A stretch of 62,118 nucleotides of DNA, taken from positions 1 through 62,118 of the forward strand of contig CANNMD010000002.1 in the NCBI GenBank assembly GCA_947505655.1, read 5' to 3'. The notes below the pieces were generated by a model. It did no database searches, was not told the DNA's origin, and was given only the letters and a program-made list of their open reading frames with translations. Position 1 is the first letter of the stretch. Every line of letters begins with the position of its first letter. The position numbers and the translations under genes are program-made. Below, one piece after another: positions 16,935 through 27,270 of this stretch. This DNA comes from Acidimicrobiaceae bacterium. GTDB taxonomy: Bacteria > Actinomycetota > Acidimicrobiia > Acidimicrobiales > Ilumatobacteraceae.

Positions 16935-19900
16935 TTAGCGACTGTCGCCGTCGACCGAACTACGCCGAGTCGAGATGCTCGCGAGTAACAACACAATCAC
17001 TACCAGCGCCGGACGGTTCATATCTTCGAATACGCCGGGCCAACCGCCGTTCGGGAACGGGTGGTACGTACGTACGCGGTGCACCATGACCGCAGCGATG
17101 TACATCGCTACAGCGAAGGCGGCGGGGCCAACGAGGCGTGGTCGTCTGAGTGGCACGCAGCACACGAATGCGATGAAGCCACATAGCAGTCCCCATTTGG
17201 GAGCGATGACCAACGCGCCAGCCACCGTGGCGATGGAAACGGTGACGATGGATGGGCGGATGAGATCGAGCAAGGGCTTGGTTGAGCGGTGATTCCACAG
17301 ATCAGTGAACCGCGGCTCAAACACATCGGCTGGTGTGGTGCGTCGACGGTCGAACACGATGAGGGCGAGACACAAAGCGATGCCTAACCCTGAGAGCAAC
17401 AGGCCGAGGTTTAGCGAGTTCTGGCCGGCCCAAACAAGGCTTACGGTCTGGGCGGCGGAGCTCGGCGGCAAGAACCAACCGTTGAAGCCGCCATCGACCA
17501 CTTGCTGGGTGCCGAGCGGCTTGCCTGCGATCGACGCGCTCCAGCCCTCGTTGTAGCCTTCGCCGAACACAAACCAACAGCCAGTGGGACACGCTGCGAC
17601 GGAAACCGTGCGAGTGGTGCGGGAGCTGTTGAGAAGAGCAGCGGTTGGTGCCGTCGGCGGGCCAGTGGGCGTGATTGAAGGGTCGTCAGCCGCAGCGGGC
17701 TCGGCAGTGGTAATCGAGGTACTACGCAGCACGATCTGGTTGATGTCGGCCCCGGTGTGCAGACCGTTGACCGTGGCGATGAGGTGCTCGCCGCCGCCCA
17801 GGGTGATCTGCGGTGTGCCGCAGAGTTCGACGCGGGCGTCGTGATCAGAAAGGAGCGCCGCCATAAGGCCTGACAAGCGAATGGGAACCTGAACCCCGTC
17901 GATGGTGATCAGGTCGCCGCGACAACCGCTGTCGAACAGTTCGGGAAGCGATGCCGTTGTAATGCCGCTGCCCGAGATCTCGCTGATACCGACGGGCAGC
18001 GTAATGCGATCGGCGAAGCGTCGGTCGGTGGTGGTGGCTCCGTTGGTGCCACTAATCGTGAGGTCGATGGCATCACCCGAGAGCGGCGGGAACGTGAGTG
18101 TGCTGATGCCTTGAGTATCTGGTGCCGGCACAGACACCGTGTTCGTGGTGGAGCCCGCAGCAATCGTGACTTCAGTGATTGTGCCTACCTGAGCCGACGA
18201 AAGCTGACGCATGGTCAAGGTGGTGATTGGGTTCTGCGGATCGAGCGGTATGTGTAGCGAGGCGCCGATCGCAGCACCAAACGGCGACACCCACGACGTA
18301 GAAGGGTCCCCGTCGGTTGCGGCCCAGCCGCCCGTCGCTGGCACGCCAGCAAGGTGCGCCGACGATGTGGTTCCGTTCCATTGCAGTAACCCGGCGAGAA
18401 CAGCGTCGCTTGCACGTTGCGAGACACGGGCGGTCATTGACGCTGCGAACTCGCGCGGATCACTGAGCGTGAACGCTCGGCTTATCGTGAGCTCAGGGTC
18501 GTGCCGGTAACGGTTTGTCGGGCGAGTTCGCAGTCGTGAAAAGACAAGGTCGACAGGCTGGCTGGGGGATGTCCGCAGAAGCACGTTGCTGGGCACGCGG
18601 ACCACTTCGCGCATGACGCCCATATCGGTGACAATCTCAGCAAAGCCGACGCCGTCGAGGGCGGGAGTAGAAGTGGTTCTGTCGTAGTCGATGGCGTCAA
18701 TGCGTATGGTCAGCTGACTCGAACGGCGCTGAAGCGCAACGAGTTGGCCTGTGGCAGATCGAGACTCGGCAGTGAGGTCGACGCTGCGAGAGCCGGCGTC
18801 GTCGGTAATGGTGACCCGCGTGATCCAGCGGTTGCGACGGTCGAGCGGCTGCGTCAGCGTGACCTTGTCGATGGGTGCATCGGCGTTGAGGCGGAGGAAC
18901 TCGCCGACGGGTTGGCCATGATCGCCAGTGATCCACGCAGTGTTGGCATCGCCGTCGATGGCCATTGCAGCGCGGTCTTCGGGTCGGTACGCGAACGGTT
19001 CGCCGTAGGAGCTTGCCGAGGCATGGATAGCGCCTCGCTGCTCGGCAATGGTCATGTCGCCACTGGTCTGGTTGGCGAATACGGGGATGCGTTGGTCAGC
19101 GCTATCGAACGTGAGCACACCAGGGTCTGTAGACCCGTCCTCGGTGAAACCCGTAACGTCTTGCGAGCCGCGCCAGTGATGGGCGCGCTTGCGGTTGCTG
19201 TCGGTGACGATGACTCGGTCTGCTGATGCAATGGGATCGAGCGTTGAACCGCTCGCGCCTGCAGCAGGAAGGTTTGCCGCATAGCGGATGAGTTCGTCGC
19301 CGGTCAGTAAGCCAGCACCTGCTGCATCGACAATGCCGTCGCCGCTACCAGCCAAAACAACGTTGCCGATTTTGGCGCGCACAATGGGCTGCGGGTTGAG
19401 CACTGGCACGAGATCGACGGGTGCGAGTGGAGTACCGACTGCTTCGTTGCTGATGGATTGTTCGTCGATCATCGCGAGCGTCGGAGTGCTCACGGTGGCG
19501 ACACCATACGGATGCGCTGTGCCGAGTTGGGTCGAAGAACGAGCGAAGAGTTCGCTGGTGATTTCTGGACGTGGTGAACGAAATCGTTCGAACGCCACAT
19601 CGTTGGTGAGCCAGAGCGTGTCGGCACCAAACAGCCGCGCGATTGGTGCCACCGCAGCGGCGTTAATCGTGCCCTCTTGGAACCGATCGTCGAGCGCATA
19701 GAGCGTGTCCATGGCCGCAGCACTTCCGAGTGGAAGCAGGTCTCGGGTGATGACGGGTCGATTGGTGAGGGCAGGCAGCGGTGGGTCGACGGTGTATCCC
19801 CATCGGAACGCTCCGAACTCAATGCCGGGCAACTGCAGCACTCGGTAGCCCTGCGGCGCTGCGTCGAGTGCCTTGGCAGCTTGTGTCCACGCGGCGGGCA

Positions 19901-21206
19901 CCTGCTGATCGTGCACCAGGTTGGGATCGACAAAGCCGCCGTCGAACAGCGCAGGCAGATTGACAATGGCAAGCAGCCCAATGAGCCATGGCGCAACGTG
20001 GCGCACACGCCACGAAGTTCGCGAGATCGCAACCACAAGCGCTCCGGCGCCGAGCGCTAGACCGAATGTGCTCAGCGGCAAGGCGCGGGTGCTGCTGCGA
20101 ATAGCAAGCGCCAACGCCGACCGTGAGTTCTGGGCGAGGGGCGCCATCAGCGGCGATGAGTTCGCGATGGGGTGGACGCCAACTGCAAGTACCACGCCCA
20201 CAAACACCAACAGCGCGGCGTAGCGGCGACTTGTCCATCGGGTTGCTGCGAGGCCGAGCAGCGCTACACCCAGAACCATGAAGGAGATGGCGACCAGTTG
20301 GCCAGAGGCCATGTAGTGCTCGGATGCGGTGGTGGCAAAGCCAACGGGGTCGCGGAGGTAGAACAGCCAGTAGCCCATGCCGCGCAACACTTCGCTTGCC
20401 GACGACACCGACGAAACTGCCTCAAGGGTTTCGGAGTAGCCCAGCACGTCGGCGCCATAACGCCCCTGCACTGAGAGCATCGCGATCCACCACGCAGACA
20501 TCAGCAAACTGACTGTGCCGATCTTTGCTGCAACCACGATGGCGCGTCGCCAGGTGATCGAGCGGCCCCATGCGGCGTGCAACAGCCACAACACTGGACC
20601 CGGAGCGACCATCAAGATTGCTGTGGCATTTGGTGCCGCCACCGTTGCCATCACGAGTCCGAAGAGTGCTACATCGCGCCATTTCGTGCGCGTGGCGGCG
20701 CGTATGGTGAGGCCGATTAACCATCCGAGTCCGGCCCACGGCAGCAACATCGCCGAAGTGCGCGAGACATACGGCAACACATATGGCGACAGTTGGTAGA
20801 ACATCGCTGCGATCAGCGCGCCGGTGGCCGGGATACCGAGGTGCTTTGCCGCCCAGCGAGCGCCGAGTCCGGCGGCGAACATCAACGAACCGATCCACAG
20901 GCGATGGGCGATCCAGTCGGGCATTCCGACGGCGTTGCACAGCGAGTACCACGGCCCTGACGGCCACAGGTAGCTCAACGTTTGATGGGGGACCCATCCA
21001 GCGAACTGGCGGCTGTCCCACGAGTACGGCGCATCGCCGGTGAGCCGCGCCGGGTTGAGATACAAGAACAGCTTGGTGTCGGCAGGGATCTTGCCGGGCG
21101 CTGCGGCGAGCGACGGGATGTATGCCAGTGCGGCGAGAAGCAGTACGTGCAGGCGGAGTCGTGAGCGTTGAACACGAAGAAGGAGTTCGGAGAAAGAGAC
21201 GCTCAT
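16935..21206 (-). CDS. AftD-like alpha-(1->3)-arabinofuranosyltransferase (DUF3367) with discoidin-like regions
   Basis: A 1423-residue giant membrane glycosyltransferase. The N-terminal GT-C core (about the first 430 residues) has [36 protein letters not shown] and [10 protein letters not shown], matching AftD proteins where the early acidic loop residues bind decaprenyl-phosphoryl-arabinose. A long extracytoplasmic part follows, with [20 protein letters not shown] and [20 protein letters not shown] typical of F5/8-type-C carbohydrate-binding folds, and a second similar segment near residue 1000. Three or four C-terminal helices close the protein. The ATG at 21206 is chosen over the upstream GTG 21248. 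In mycobacteria AftD builds arabinan; here the polymer is unknown, because no mycolate genes are in view. Confidence 0.85.
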   Translation of the reverse strand: MSVSFSELLLRVQRSRLRLHVLLLAALAYIPSLAAAPGKIPADTKLFLYLNPARLTGDAPYSWDSRQFAGWVPHQTLSYLWPSGPWYSLCNAVGMPDWIAHRLWIGSLMFAAGLGARWAAKHLGIPATGALIAAMFYQLSPYVLPYVSRTSAMLLPWAGLGWLIGLTIRAATRTKWRDVALFGLVMATVAAPNATAILMVAPGPVLWLLHAAWGRSITWRRAIVVAAKIGTVSLLMSAWWIAMLSVQGRYGADVLGYSETLEAVSSVSSASEVLRGMGYWLFYLRDPVGFATTASEHYMASGQLVAISFMVLGVALLGLAATRWTSRRYAALLVFVGVVLAVGVHPIANSSPLMAPLAQNSRSALALAIRSSTRALPLSTFGLALGAGALVVAISRTSWRVRHVAPWLIGLLAIVNLPALFDGGFVDPNLVHDQQVPAAWTQAAKALDAAPQGYRVLQLPGIEFGAFRWGYTVDPPLPALTNRPVITRDLLPLGSAAAMDTLYALDDRFQEGTINAAAVAPIARLFGADTLWLTNDVAFERFRSPRPEITSELFARSSTQLGTAHPYGVATVSTPTLAMIDEQSISNEAVGTPLAPVDLVPVLNPQPIVRAKIGNVVLAGSGDGIVDAAGAGLLTGDELIRYAANLPAAGASGSTLDPIASADRVIVTDSNRKRAHHWRGSQDVTGFTEDGSTDPGVLTFDSADQRIPVFANQTSGDMTIAEQRGAIHASASSYGEPFAYRPEDRAAMAIDGDANTAWITGDHGQPVGEFLRLNADAPIDKVTLTQPLDRRNRWITRVTITDDAGSRSVDLTAESRSATGQLVALQRRSSQLTIRIDAIDYDRTTSTPALDGVGFAEIVTDMGVMREVVRVPSNVLLRTSPSQPVDLVFSRLRTRPTNRYRHDPELTISRAFTLSDPREFAASMTARVSQRASDAVLAGLLQWNGTTSSAHLAGVPATGGWAATDGDPSTSWVSPFGAAIGASLHIPLDPQNPITTLTMRQLSSAQVGTITEVTIAAGSTTNTVSVPAPDTQGISTLTFPPLSGDAIDLTISGTNGATTTDRRFADRITLPVGISEISGSGITTASLPELFDSGCRGDLITIDGVQVPIRLSGLMAALLSDHDARVELCGTPQITLGGGEHLIATVNGLHTGADINQIVLRSTSITTAEPAAADDPSITPTGPPTAPTAALLNSSRTTRTVSVAACPTGCWFVFGEGYNEGWSASIAGKPLGTQQVVDGGFNGWFLPPSSAAQTVSLVWAGQNSLNLGLLLSGLGIALCLALIVFDRRRTTPADVFEPRFTDLWNHRSTKPLLDLIRPSIVTVSIATVAGALVIAPKWGLLCGFIAFVCCVPLRRPRLVGPAAFAVAMYIAAVMVHRVRTYHPFPNGGWPGVFEDMNRPALVVIVLLLASISTRRSSVDGDSR

Positions 21207-21277
21207 AAGCAGAAACTGCGGGGTGCCACAGCGGCCGAAGAGTACCACGGACTACATCGGCCCTAGGGGGTTCGCGC

Positions 21278-21283
21278 TAGCGT
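21278..21283 (+). promoter_or_regulatory. Candidate -10 element TAGCGT (leaderless)
   Basis: The hexamer TAGCGT fits the actinobacterial TANNNT -10 consensus and ends 8 nt before the GTG start of the polyprenol-phosphate mannosyltransferase, so a transcript could begin at or next to the start codon. No convincing -35 is visible. Inferred, not measured. Confidence 0.45.
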
Positions 21284-21291
21284 GACTCACC

Positions 21292-22032
21292 GTGCGAACG
21301 GTTGTAGTGGTGCCCACCTATCAAGAAGCCGACAACATCGTTCGCTTCCTCGAAGAGGTGCGCCACGCGTTACCAGAAGCGCACATTTTGGTTGTCGATG
21401 ACAACAGCCCCGACGGCACCGGCAAGCTTGCCGATGAGACCGCCGCCGAGCTTGGCAACATTGAGGTGCTGCACCGTACGGCCAAGCAAGGTCTTGGCAG
21501 CGCCTACCGTCATGGGTTTAGCGAAGCGCTGAAGGGCGACTTCGAAATCATCGTCTCGATGGACTGCGACTTCTCGCACGATCCCAAGGCCCTTCCTGCG
21601 CTGGTTGCTCGAATCGAGCGGGGCTCCGACGCCGTTGTCGGTTCTCGGTACATCGCTGGCGGCGGAACCGTGAATTGGCCCGTGCACCGACGTTTGCTGT
21701 CTCGTTGGGGAAACCGGTACACAAGCGGCGTCTTGCGTCTGCACATCCATGACTGCACGTCGGGCTTTCGTGCGTACCGGGCCAGCGCCTTGGGTGCCAT
21801 CGACCCAACCTCTACGCAGGCCGAGGGTTACGCATTTCTCACTGAGTTGGTGTGGCGACTGATTCGCGGTGGCTACACCGTGGTCGAAGAGCCAATCACG
21901 TTCATCGACCGCGAATTCGGCACCTCGAAGATGTCGGGTCGAATCGTTGCTGAGTCGATGTTGCTCGTTACCGGTTGGGCCGCATCGGATGCGTTGGGCA
22001 AACTGCGCCGGCGCATCTCAAGCTCACGCTGA
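21292..22032 (+). CDS. Polyprenol monophosphomannose synthase (DPM1/Ppm1-like GT2)
   Basis: A 246-residue soluble GT2 enzyme predicted to make polyprenyl-phosphate-mannose from GDP-mannose. Blocks in order: VVVPTYQEADNIVRFLEEV, ILVVDDNSPDGTGKLAD, GLGSAYRHGFSEAL, the metal-binding MDCDFSHDP and SRYIAGGGTVNWPVHRRLLS, all typical of DPM1/Ppm1 catalytic domains. There is no fused acyltransferase (Lnt) domain as in some actinobacterial Ppm1. It starts with GTG right after a TAGCGT -10-like hexamer and converges on the PIG-V-like mannosyltransferase, for which its product would be the natural donor. Confidence 0.88.
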   Translation: MRTVVVVPTYQEADNIVRFLEEVRHALPEAHILVVDDNSPDGTGKLADETAAELGNIEVLHRTAKQGLGSAYRHGFSEALKGDFEIIVSMDCDFSHDPKALPALVARIERGSDAVVGSRYIAGGGTVNWPVHRRLLSRWGNRYTSGVLRLHIHDCTSGFRAYRASALGAIDPTSTQAEGYAFLTELVWRLIRGGYTVVEEPITFIDREFGTSKMSGRIVAESMLLVTGWAASDALGKLRRRISSSR

Positions 22033-22034
22033 CC

Positions 22035-23309
22035 CTACGGAATCGCGCCAAACACGCCGTAGAGACCTGTGAGGGTCACGATTCCGGCGGCGCACAATGC
22101 GAGCACCACGGTCCACAGTTCGTGGCCGCTCGAGAGTTCTTCGCTGTCGTGCTCATGGGCGATCTCGATGTCGCGAATCCAAGCCGCCGCCGAGATCAGC
22201 AATGGGAACGCTGTGTATAAAAAGCGCGGGCGCGCGGTAACCGTGCTCGGGGCCAGCATCAAGACCAGAACCACGAGGCTGTAGGTAAGGATCGGCAGCG
22301 GCAGGCGCTTCTTCCATGCCATGTAGAGCAACACAACCATGGCCAAGAAGGAGACGGCCGTGATGAGGTCGGTGGGTGACGACATGGGTCGAGCGAACGC
22401 ATTGATGCTCTTACGGATGGCTGTAAAGCCAAAGCTGGTGCCTTCGGCCCAGGCTTCGCGTTGCGTGCGGAACCACGCCAAGCTTTCGCCGGTGCGACGC
22501 CACAAAAACAGATGGAACCCGATGAAGCCCAGCGGAGCAAGGAGGGGAGCCGCAAGCGAACGCCACTCGCGGCGCTCGCGGAGCGCGATCACGGCTGCCA
22601 CGGCACATGCCGCGATGAGCGCGATGCCGTTTGGCCGCGTGGCGGTGCCGAGAGCAGCCAAGGTGCCGGCGGCCACCCAATGTCGACGCTGCAGGCAGAG
22701 CAGACAGGCAGCGGCGAACACCAGCAGCGTTGCCTCGCTGTAGGTAAAGGACAGCACGAAGCTGCCGGGGAAGAAAGCCATCAGCAGCATCGCTCGATAC
22801 GCGACGCGATCGTCGAACATCGTGCGCGTGAGCTGTCCAACGAGGTACACGGCAATCGCGCCGAGGGCGAAGTTCATGACTAACGCAGCGAAGACATCGC
22901 CGCCAGGAAGAACTTGGTCGAGCCACCTCGCCAGAGTGGGAAACATCGGGAAAAATGCGGTGCGCGCCTGCACGTCGTCCCATGTGACATTTTGTGGAAT
23001 GTGCGTTGGGTAGTTCAGGCGGAGAATGCGGAAGTACCACTTGCCATCCCACGAAGTGAGCACTTCGTTGATTCGTCCAAGTGCATTGCGGGGCCGGGCG
23101 ATGCCTGCCGCGCGGTCTTGCACGACGCGCTGCGCAGCGACGATGCCTGCGCCAGCGATGACGCAGATTCGGCTCAGCACGTAAGCAACTGAGGCACGCT
23201 TCACCAAGGTGTGCCATTGCTTGCGGCGCTGCGAGACCAGATCGGTATCGACCTCAGCAGCAGCCGACTCGGCGACTTTTTCGGAGGCGGGATCAAGTGT
23301 GTGGGTCAT
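22035..23309 (-). CDS. PIG-V-like GT-C mannosyltransferase
   Basis: A 424-residue multi-pass protein with a charged 35-residue N-terminus. The diagnostic blocks of bacterial PIG-V/GT76-like proteins are present: SWDGKWYFRILRLNYP in the first extracytoplasmic loop, then ARTAFFPMFPTLARWLDQ, SFTYSEATLLVFAAACL and ALGTATRPNGIALI. The acidic residue in SWDGKWY is the likely catalytic one. It would use polyprenyl-phosphate-mannose, which the neighbouring convergent gene (2 bp away) is predicted to make. The acceptor is unknown. Confidence 0.85.
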   Translation of the reverse strand: MTHTLDPASEKVAESAAAEVDTDLVSQRRKQWHTLVKRASVAYVLSRICVIAGAGIVAAQRVVQDRAAGIARPRNALGRINEVLTSWDGKWYFRILRLNYPTHIPQNVTWDDVQARTAFFPMFPTLARWLDQVLPGGDVFAALVMNFALGAIAVYLVGQLTRTMFDDRVAYRAMLLMAFFPGSFVLSFTYSEATLLVFAAACLLCLQRRHWVAAGTLAALGTATRPNGIALIAACAVAAVIALRERREWRSLAAPLLAPLGFIGFHLFLWRRTGESLAWFRTQREAWAEGTSFGFTAIRKSINAFARPMSSPTDLITAVSFLAMVVLLYMAWKKRLPLPILTYSLVVLVLMLAPSTVTARPRFLYTAFPLLISAAAWIRDIEIAHEHDSEELSSGHELWTVVLALCAAGIVTLTGLYGVFGAIP

Positions 23310-23382
23310 GGCGAAGTGGTGTAACGCTGCAGGCCTTGCGACGCTAACACGGAGACTCTAAACAGTATGAGGCGGGAGCGCC

Positions 23383-24276
23383 TCAACGTCGGTGCATTGG
23401 TTGTATGCGTTGGCGAGGTCCGAACTTGGGGGCGGCGTTACCGTCGAGGCCAAGCAGGCGAATGACCCGACCCCGCTGCCCACCATAGGGCTCCAGTAGT
23501 TGGAGCATCTCGGCGTCAGTGCCGCGTGGCCTTTCGGCGAGAGCCCAGCACACCATATTTGGGACGTGGAAGTCGCCCACGGGGACTGCGTCTGGATCAC
23601 CGAGCGCGTGGGCGAGCGCTGAGCCGATTGTCCAAGGTCCGATACCTCGAAGCAGCTGCAGCTTTTGCGCGGCCTCGAGGGGAGCCAGGGTGGACCATTG
23701 TTCGATCCGGGTTGCGTAGTTCGCCACCGTTCTGAGCGCCTCGGCGCGCTTGGCCTCAATGCCAAACGGGTGATACCACCACGCGGGCTTGCCCAGAATC
23801 CGCTCAGGAGGTGGAGGGAGTCGAAGGGTCTCGTTGGGTCCCGGCGCAGGGTCACCAAGCTCTGTACACAGTGCGCGCCATTGGTTGATTGCCTCGCCGG
23901 CTGTGACGCGCTGACCAAGAATCGTGGGGAGCAATTCGTGGTACAACGTGCGGCTGGCGCCAATGCGCAGGCCCGGATGATTGCGATGCGCGCGAGCAAT
24001 CGCGGGGTGTGCCGCCTCGGGCAACTGAAGCCCGGTATCGCAGTTTCCGACTAACTCGTTGGCGCTGGCGATTATCCAGTCAGACCCGGGTCCCCACGCA
24101 TGTATGGCGATCGTTTGGTCGGCCCAACTGAGATGAAGCGTGGCGGGACCGATGGGAGTGTGGGTCGCTCGCCAGAATTGGCCCTCGGCGAGCTGGGTCG
24201 TTGGATCGGCCGAACCGAATCGATACGGGCTGAGGGTCAAGCGAAGGTTTGTTGCGGGATCCACGTGTACGCGCAC
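23383..24276 (-). CDS. DNA-3-methyladenine glycosylase II family (AlkA-like, HhH-GPD)
   Basis: Base-excision-repair glycosylase of the HhH-GPD superfamily, about 297 residues. The helix-hairpin-helix is LLRGIGPWTIGSALAHAL and the catalytic Asp is in VPVGDFHVPN. The N-terminal AlkA-type half contains SADPTTQLAEGQFWRATHTP. The start is uncertain: GTG 24276 gives the spacing seen before the DPT motif in actinobacterial homologues, while the ATG at 24363 would overlap the start codon of the divergent enoyl-CoA hydratase. It would remove alkylated purines from DNA; no other repair gene is adjacent. Confidence 0.85.
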   Translation of the reverse strand: MRVHVDPATNLRLTLSPYRFGSADPTTQLAEGQFWRATHTPIGPATLHLSWADQTIAIHAWGPGSDWIIASANELVGNCDTGLQLPEAAHPAIARAHRNHPGLRIGASRTLYHELLPTILGQRVTAGEAINQWRALCTELGDPAPGPNETLRLPPPPERILGKPAWWYHPFGIEAKRAEALRTVANYATRIEQWSTLAPLEAAQKLQLLRGIGPWTIGSALAHALGDPDAVPVGDFHVPNMVCWALAERPRGTDAEMLQLLEPYGGQRGRVIRLLGLDGNAAPKFGPRQRIQPMHRR

Positions 24277-24361
24277 TACTTCGAACCGTAGTTCGCCGCG
24301 GTTGTTGCGCGCTCGGCCGCTCGATAGAAGTTCGCCTCGTTGTGTGCGCCACGATGGACGC

Positions 24362-25165
24362 ATGGCTGTTATCGAACTTTCCCGGCCCATCGAGGGTGTT
24401 GTCCAGATCACGCTGAATCGTCCTGCGCGTCTCAACGCGATGACCAACGAGCTCGTGCAAGGACTGCACGATTCGCTCGACGACATTGCGGTAGACCCCA
24501 CCGCTCGGGTGGTTGTGCTCACCGGTGCCGGAAGAGGCTTTTGCGCCGGACTCGATCTCACTGGCTACGGCAAGGCGCCACACACTGAGTCGCTCGGCAA
24601 GTTGCAGAGCAGCTTTGCGGTGCAAAAGCACATCTCGTCGTTGATTCCGAGGATGCGGTCGATACCGCAACCAATCATCAGTGCTGTCAATGGTCCTGCG
24701 GCCGGGGGAGGGTTCGCTCTTGTGCTTGGCTCCGACATTCGCCTGTGTGCGAGTTCGGCCAACTTCAGTGCAGCGTTCATCCGCCTCGGCCTGTCGGCAT
24801 GCGACATCGGCACCAGTTGGTTGTTGCCTCGCTTGATTGGTGCCGTGCGCGCCCAGGAGTTGATGCTCACGGGGCGCACCTTCGACAGTGCCGAGGCCTA
24901 TCGCATTGGTCTCGTTGTCGATGTGTACGACGACGAGGCACTGTTGGACGCCGCGTATGCCAAAGCGAAGCAGATCATCGCGCTCGCCCCGATGGGCGTA
25001 GCAATGACCAAAGAGGGCATGTGGTCTGCGCTCGAGATTCCGGGCATGCAGGCGTCGATCGATCTTGAGAACCGTCAGCAGATCATGTTGGGACAAACCG
25101 ACGATTTCCGCGAAGCAATGATCGCGTTTATCGAGAAGCGCCCAGCCAAGTTCACGAATGGCTAA
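24362..25165 (+). CDS. Enoyl-CoA hydratase/isomerase family protein
   Basis: A 267-residue crotonase-fold protein. The CoA-binding and oxyanion-hole regions are clear: LNRPARLNAMTNELV, GAGRGFCAGLDL, AVNGPAAGGGFALVLGSDIR. In the active-site segment FIRLGLSACDIGTSWLLPR the usual second Glu of hydratases is replaced by Asp in an ACDIGTS context, so isomerase or other activity is as possible as hydration. The ATG at 24362 gives the canonical N-terminus; an in-frame extension upstream is antisense to the DNA glycosylase. Probably acts in fatty-acid or side-chain beta-oxidation. Confidence 0.88.
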   Translation: MAVIELSRPIEGVVQITLNRPARLNAMTNELVQGLHDSLDDIAVDPTARVVVLTGAGRGFCAGLDLTGYGKAPHTESLGKLQSSFAVQKHISSLIPRMRSIPQPIISAVNGPAAGGGFALVLGSDIRLCASSANFSAAFIRLGLSACDIGTSWLLPRLIGAVRAQELMLTGRTFDSAEAYRIGLVVDVYDDEALLDAAYAKAKQIIALAPMGVAMTKEGMWSALEIPGMQASIDLENRQQIMLGQTDDFREAMIAFIEKRPAKFTNG

Positions 25166-25183
25166 GCCTTCGCGGGTTGTTGT

Positions 25184-26197
25184 CTAGCGCGACTGGATGG
25201 AGACGGGCACTTCGAGTGGGTGGTGACACGCCACGAAGTGTCCGTTGCCGATGTCTTGCAGAATTGGTTCAGCCGACTTACAAATGTCGTCGGCGAATTG
25301 GCAGCGCGGGTGAAAGCGGCAACCCGACGGTGGCGTGACTGGCGAACCAGGCTCGCCGATTGTTGTGGCGTCGGCCAGAACCGCACTTGGATCGGGTACC
25401 GGAATCGAGTCGATCAAGACCCGCGTGTACGGATGCGCAGGACGTGCGTAGAGATCGTCGCTGGGCGAGATCTCGCACATCTTGCCGAGGTACATCACGG
25501 CAACGCGGTCGCTAATGTTCTTGACGACGGCGAGGTCGTGAGCGATGAAGATGAGCGTGAGTCCGTATTGCTTCTTGAGGTCTTCGAGCAAGTTGATGAC
25601 CTGCGCTTGCACGCTCACATCGAGCGCCGATACTGGCTCGTCACAGATGATCAAGGTGGGGTCGAGCACCAACGCACGCGCAATTGAGATGCGCTGACAC
25701 TGGCCGCCGGAGAACTGGTGCGGACGGCTTTCGGCCGCGCGCTGAGGGTCGATACCCACGCTCTCGAGCACGCGATCTACGAGTGCTTCGCGCTCGGCCT
25801 TTGAGCCACGGCCCCACACATCGAGTGGCTCGCGAACGCTGTCACGCACGATGCGGCGAGGGTTGAGCGATGAAATGGGATCTTGAAAGATCATCTGCAT
25901 CTTGGTACGCGCCGAGCGCAACTCTTCGTTGCCGAGCGTGGTGAGCTCAAGCCCATCGAGCTTGATGGAGCCCGATGTTGGGCGCGGAATTTGCATCATC
26001 GCTTTACCGGTGGTGCTCTTACCGCAACCGCTCTCGCCGACAAGGCCGAGCGTTTCGCCACGCACGACATCGAAGCTGATTCCGGAGACGGCGTGTACCT
26101 TGAGGCCGGTACGGCCTACGGGAAACTCCATCACCAGGTTTTCTACGCGCATGACGATGTCGCCATCGCGAAGGTGAGCTGTACCTGATCCTGCCAT
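25184..26197 (-). CDS. Oligopeptide-type ABC transporter ATP-binding protein (OppF/DppF-like)
   Basis: A 337-residue ATPase. Walker A GLVGESGCGKST, signature HQFSGGQCQR, Walker B LIICDEPVSALD and switch His in IAHDLAVV are intact; the Cys in SGGQCQR where Arg or Lys is usual is odd. The C-terminal oligo_HPY region has PPSGCRFHPRCQFADDICKS, the Cys cluster seen in Opp/Dpp ATPases, which can bind an iron-sulfur cluster in some members. Last gene of the importer operon; its ATG overlaps the upstream ATPase stop by one base. Confidence 0.93.
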   Translation of the reverse strand: MAGSGTAHLRDGDIVMRVENLVMEFPVGRTGLKVHAVSGISFDVVRGETLGLVGESGCGKSTTGKAMMQIPRPTSGSIKLDGLELTTLGNEELRSARTKMQMIFQDPISSLNPRRIVRDSVREPLDVWGRGSKAEREALVDRVLESVGIDPQRAAESRPHQFSGGQCQRISIARALVLDPTLIICDEPVSALDVSVQAQVINLLEDLKKQYGLTLIFIAHDLAVVKNISDRVAVMYLGKMCEISPSDDLYARPAHPYTRVLIDSIPVPDPSAVLADATTIGEPGSPVTPPSGCRFHPRCQFADDICKSAEPILQDIGNGHFVACHHPLEVPVSIQSR

Positions 26198-27270
26198 TAC
26201 CGTGCCTCGAGTGTGACGGGTACTGCGCCGCTGTTGAGTTCGGCTTCACGCTGGTTGAACTCGGGGGAGCCGACCGGATACCAGCATGCGTAAGAGTGAT
26301 TGGGGTCTTCTGCCTGACGAAGTGGTGGCTCTTCGGTGATGCACTTGTCACGCGCATACGCGCACCGTGGCGCAAACCGGCAGCCCTTGGGAGGATGCAC
26401 GAGATCTGGCGGGCGTCCAGGGATAGTTGCGAGGCGCGTGTGGCTCGGATCTTCGAGCTTGGGGATGCTGCGCATCAGCGACATCGTGTACGGCATCTTC
26501 ATGTGCGCGAAGAGCACGCTGGTTGGGGCCTTCTCGACGAGCTTGCCGCCATACATGACAGCGATCTCGTCGGTGTGGCCGGCAACGACACCAAGGTCGT
26601 GAGTAACGAGAACCACCGACATGTTGCGATCGCGGCGTTGTTCGCCGATGAGCTGCAGAATTTGCGCTTGCACCGTGACGTCGAGCGCGGTGGTGGGTTC
26701 GTCGGCAAACAGCAGTGTGGGGCCGCACGCCAAGGCAATAGCGATCATTGCTCGCTGACGCATGCCGCCCGACAGCTCATGTGGGTATTGATCGAGGCGG
26801 CGCGCCGCTTCGGGAATGCGCACATCGCGTAGCAACCGCTCGGCAGTAGCGCGTGCATCGGCTCGTGACATATCGAGATGCAAGTTGAGCGGTTCAGCGA
26901 TCTGCTGGCCAATCTTCATCAACGGGTTCAGCGACGTCATTGGGTTCTGGAACACCATCGACATTTCGCGTCCCCAGAGACGACGCATCTGCTTTGAAGG
27001 CAGGCCCAGAATCTCTTTGCCTTCGAACTTCACCGAACCAGAGGTGACGGTGTTCGAACTGGGCAGGAGTCCCATCAGCGAACGTGACAGCACGGTTTTG
27101 CCGGAGCCAGACTCACCAACGATGCCAAGGCATTTGCCGCGCTCGAGCGTGAGCGACACGCCATCTACAGCGCGCACCAAGCCCCGCTCGGTACGGAAAT
27201 GGGTGCGAAGGTCGGTGACCTCAAGTAGCGGCTGGTGCTCTTGACGCATCTCTGTCTGCAGTTCGCTCAC
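26197..27270 (-). CDS. Oligopeptide-type ABC transporter ATP-binding protein (OppD/DppD-like)
   Basis: About 357 residues from a GTG that overlaps the permease stop as GTGA; the ATG at 27249 is an alternative. Walker A GIVGESGSGKTV, signature HELSGGMRQR, Walker B LLFADEPTTALD and switch His VTHDLGVV are present, then the oligo_HPY domain with PPKGCRFAPRCAYARDKC. Together with the second ATPase it would form the asymmetric nucleotide-binding pair of a peptide/nickel-family importer. Confidence 0.93.
   Translation of the reverse strand: MSELQTEMRQEHQPLLEVTDLRTHFRTERGLVRAVDGVSLTLERGKCLGIVGESGSGKTVLSRSLMGLLPSSNTVTSGSVKFEGKEILGLPSKQMRRLWGREMSMVFQNPMTSLNPLMKIGQQIAEPLNLHLDMSRADARATAERLLRDVRIPEAARRLDQYPHELSGGMRQRAMIAIALACGPTLLFADEPTTALDVTVQAQILQLIGEQRRDRNMSVVLVTHDLGVVAGHTDEIAVMYGGKLVEKAPTSVLFAHMKMPYTMSLMRSIPKLEDPSHTRLATIPGRPPDLVHPPKGCRFAPRCAYARDKCITEEPPLRQAEDPNHSYACWYPVGSPEFNQREAELNSGAVPVTLEAR

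Noticed and set aside
10209-21206. Horizontally acquired O-antigen-type island with mobile genes
   Set aside because: Base composition and start-codon style look like the rest of the window and no integrase, transposase or tRNA border is present.
23358-23999. 213-aa minus-strand ORF inside the AlkA-like gene
   Set aside because: Out of frame with the HhH-GPD motif region; no domain, start or ribosome site.
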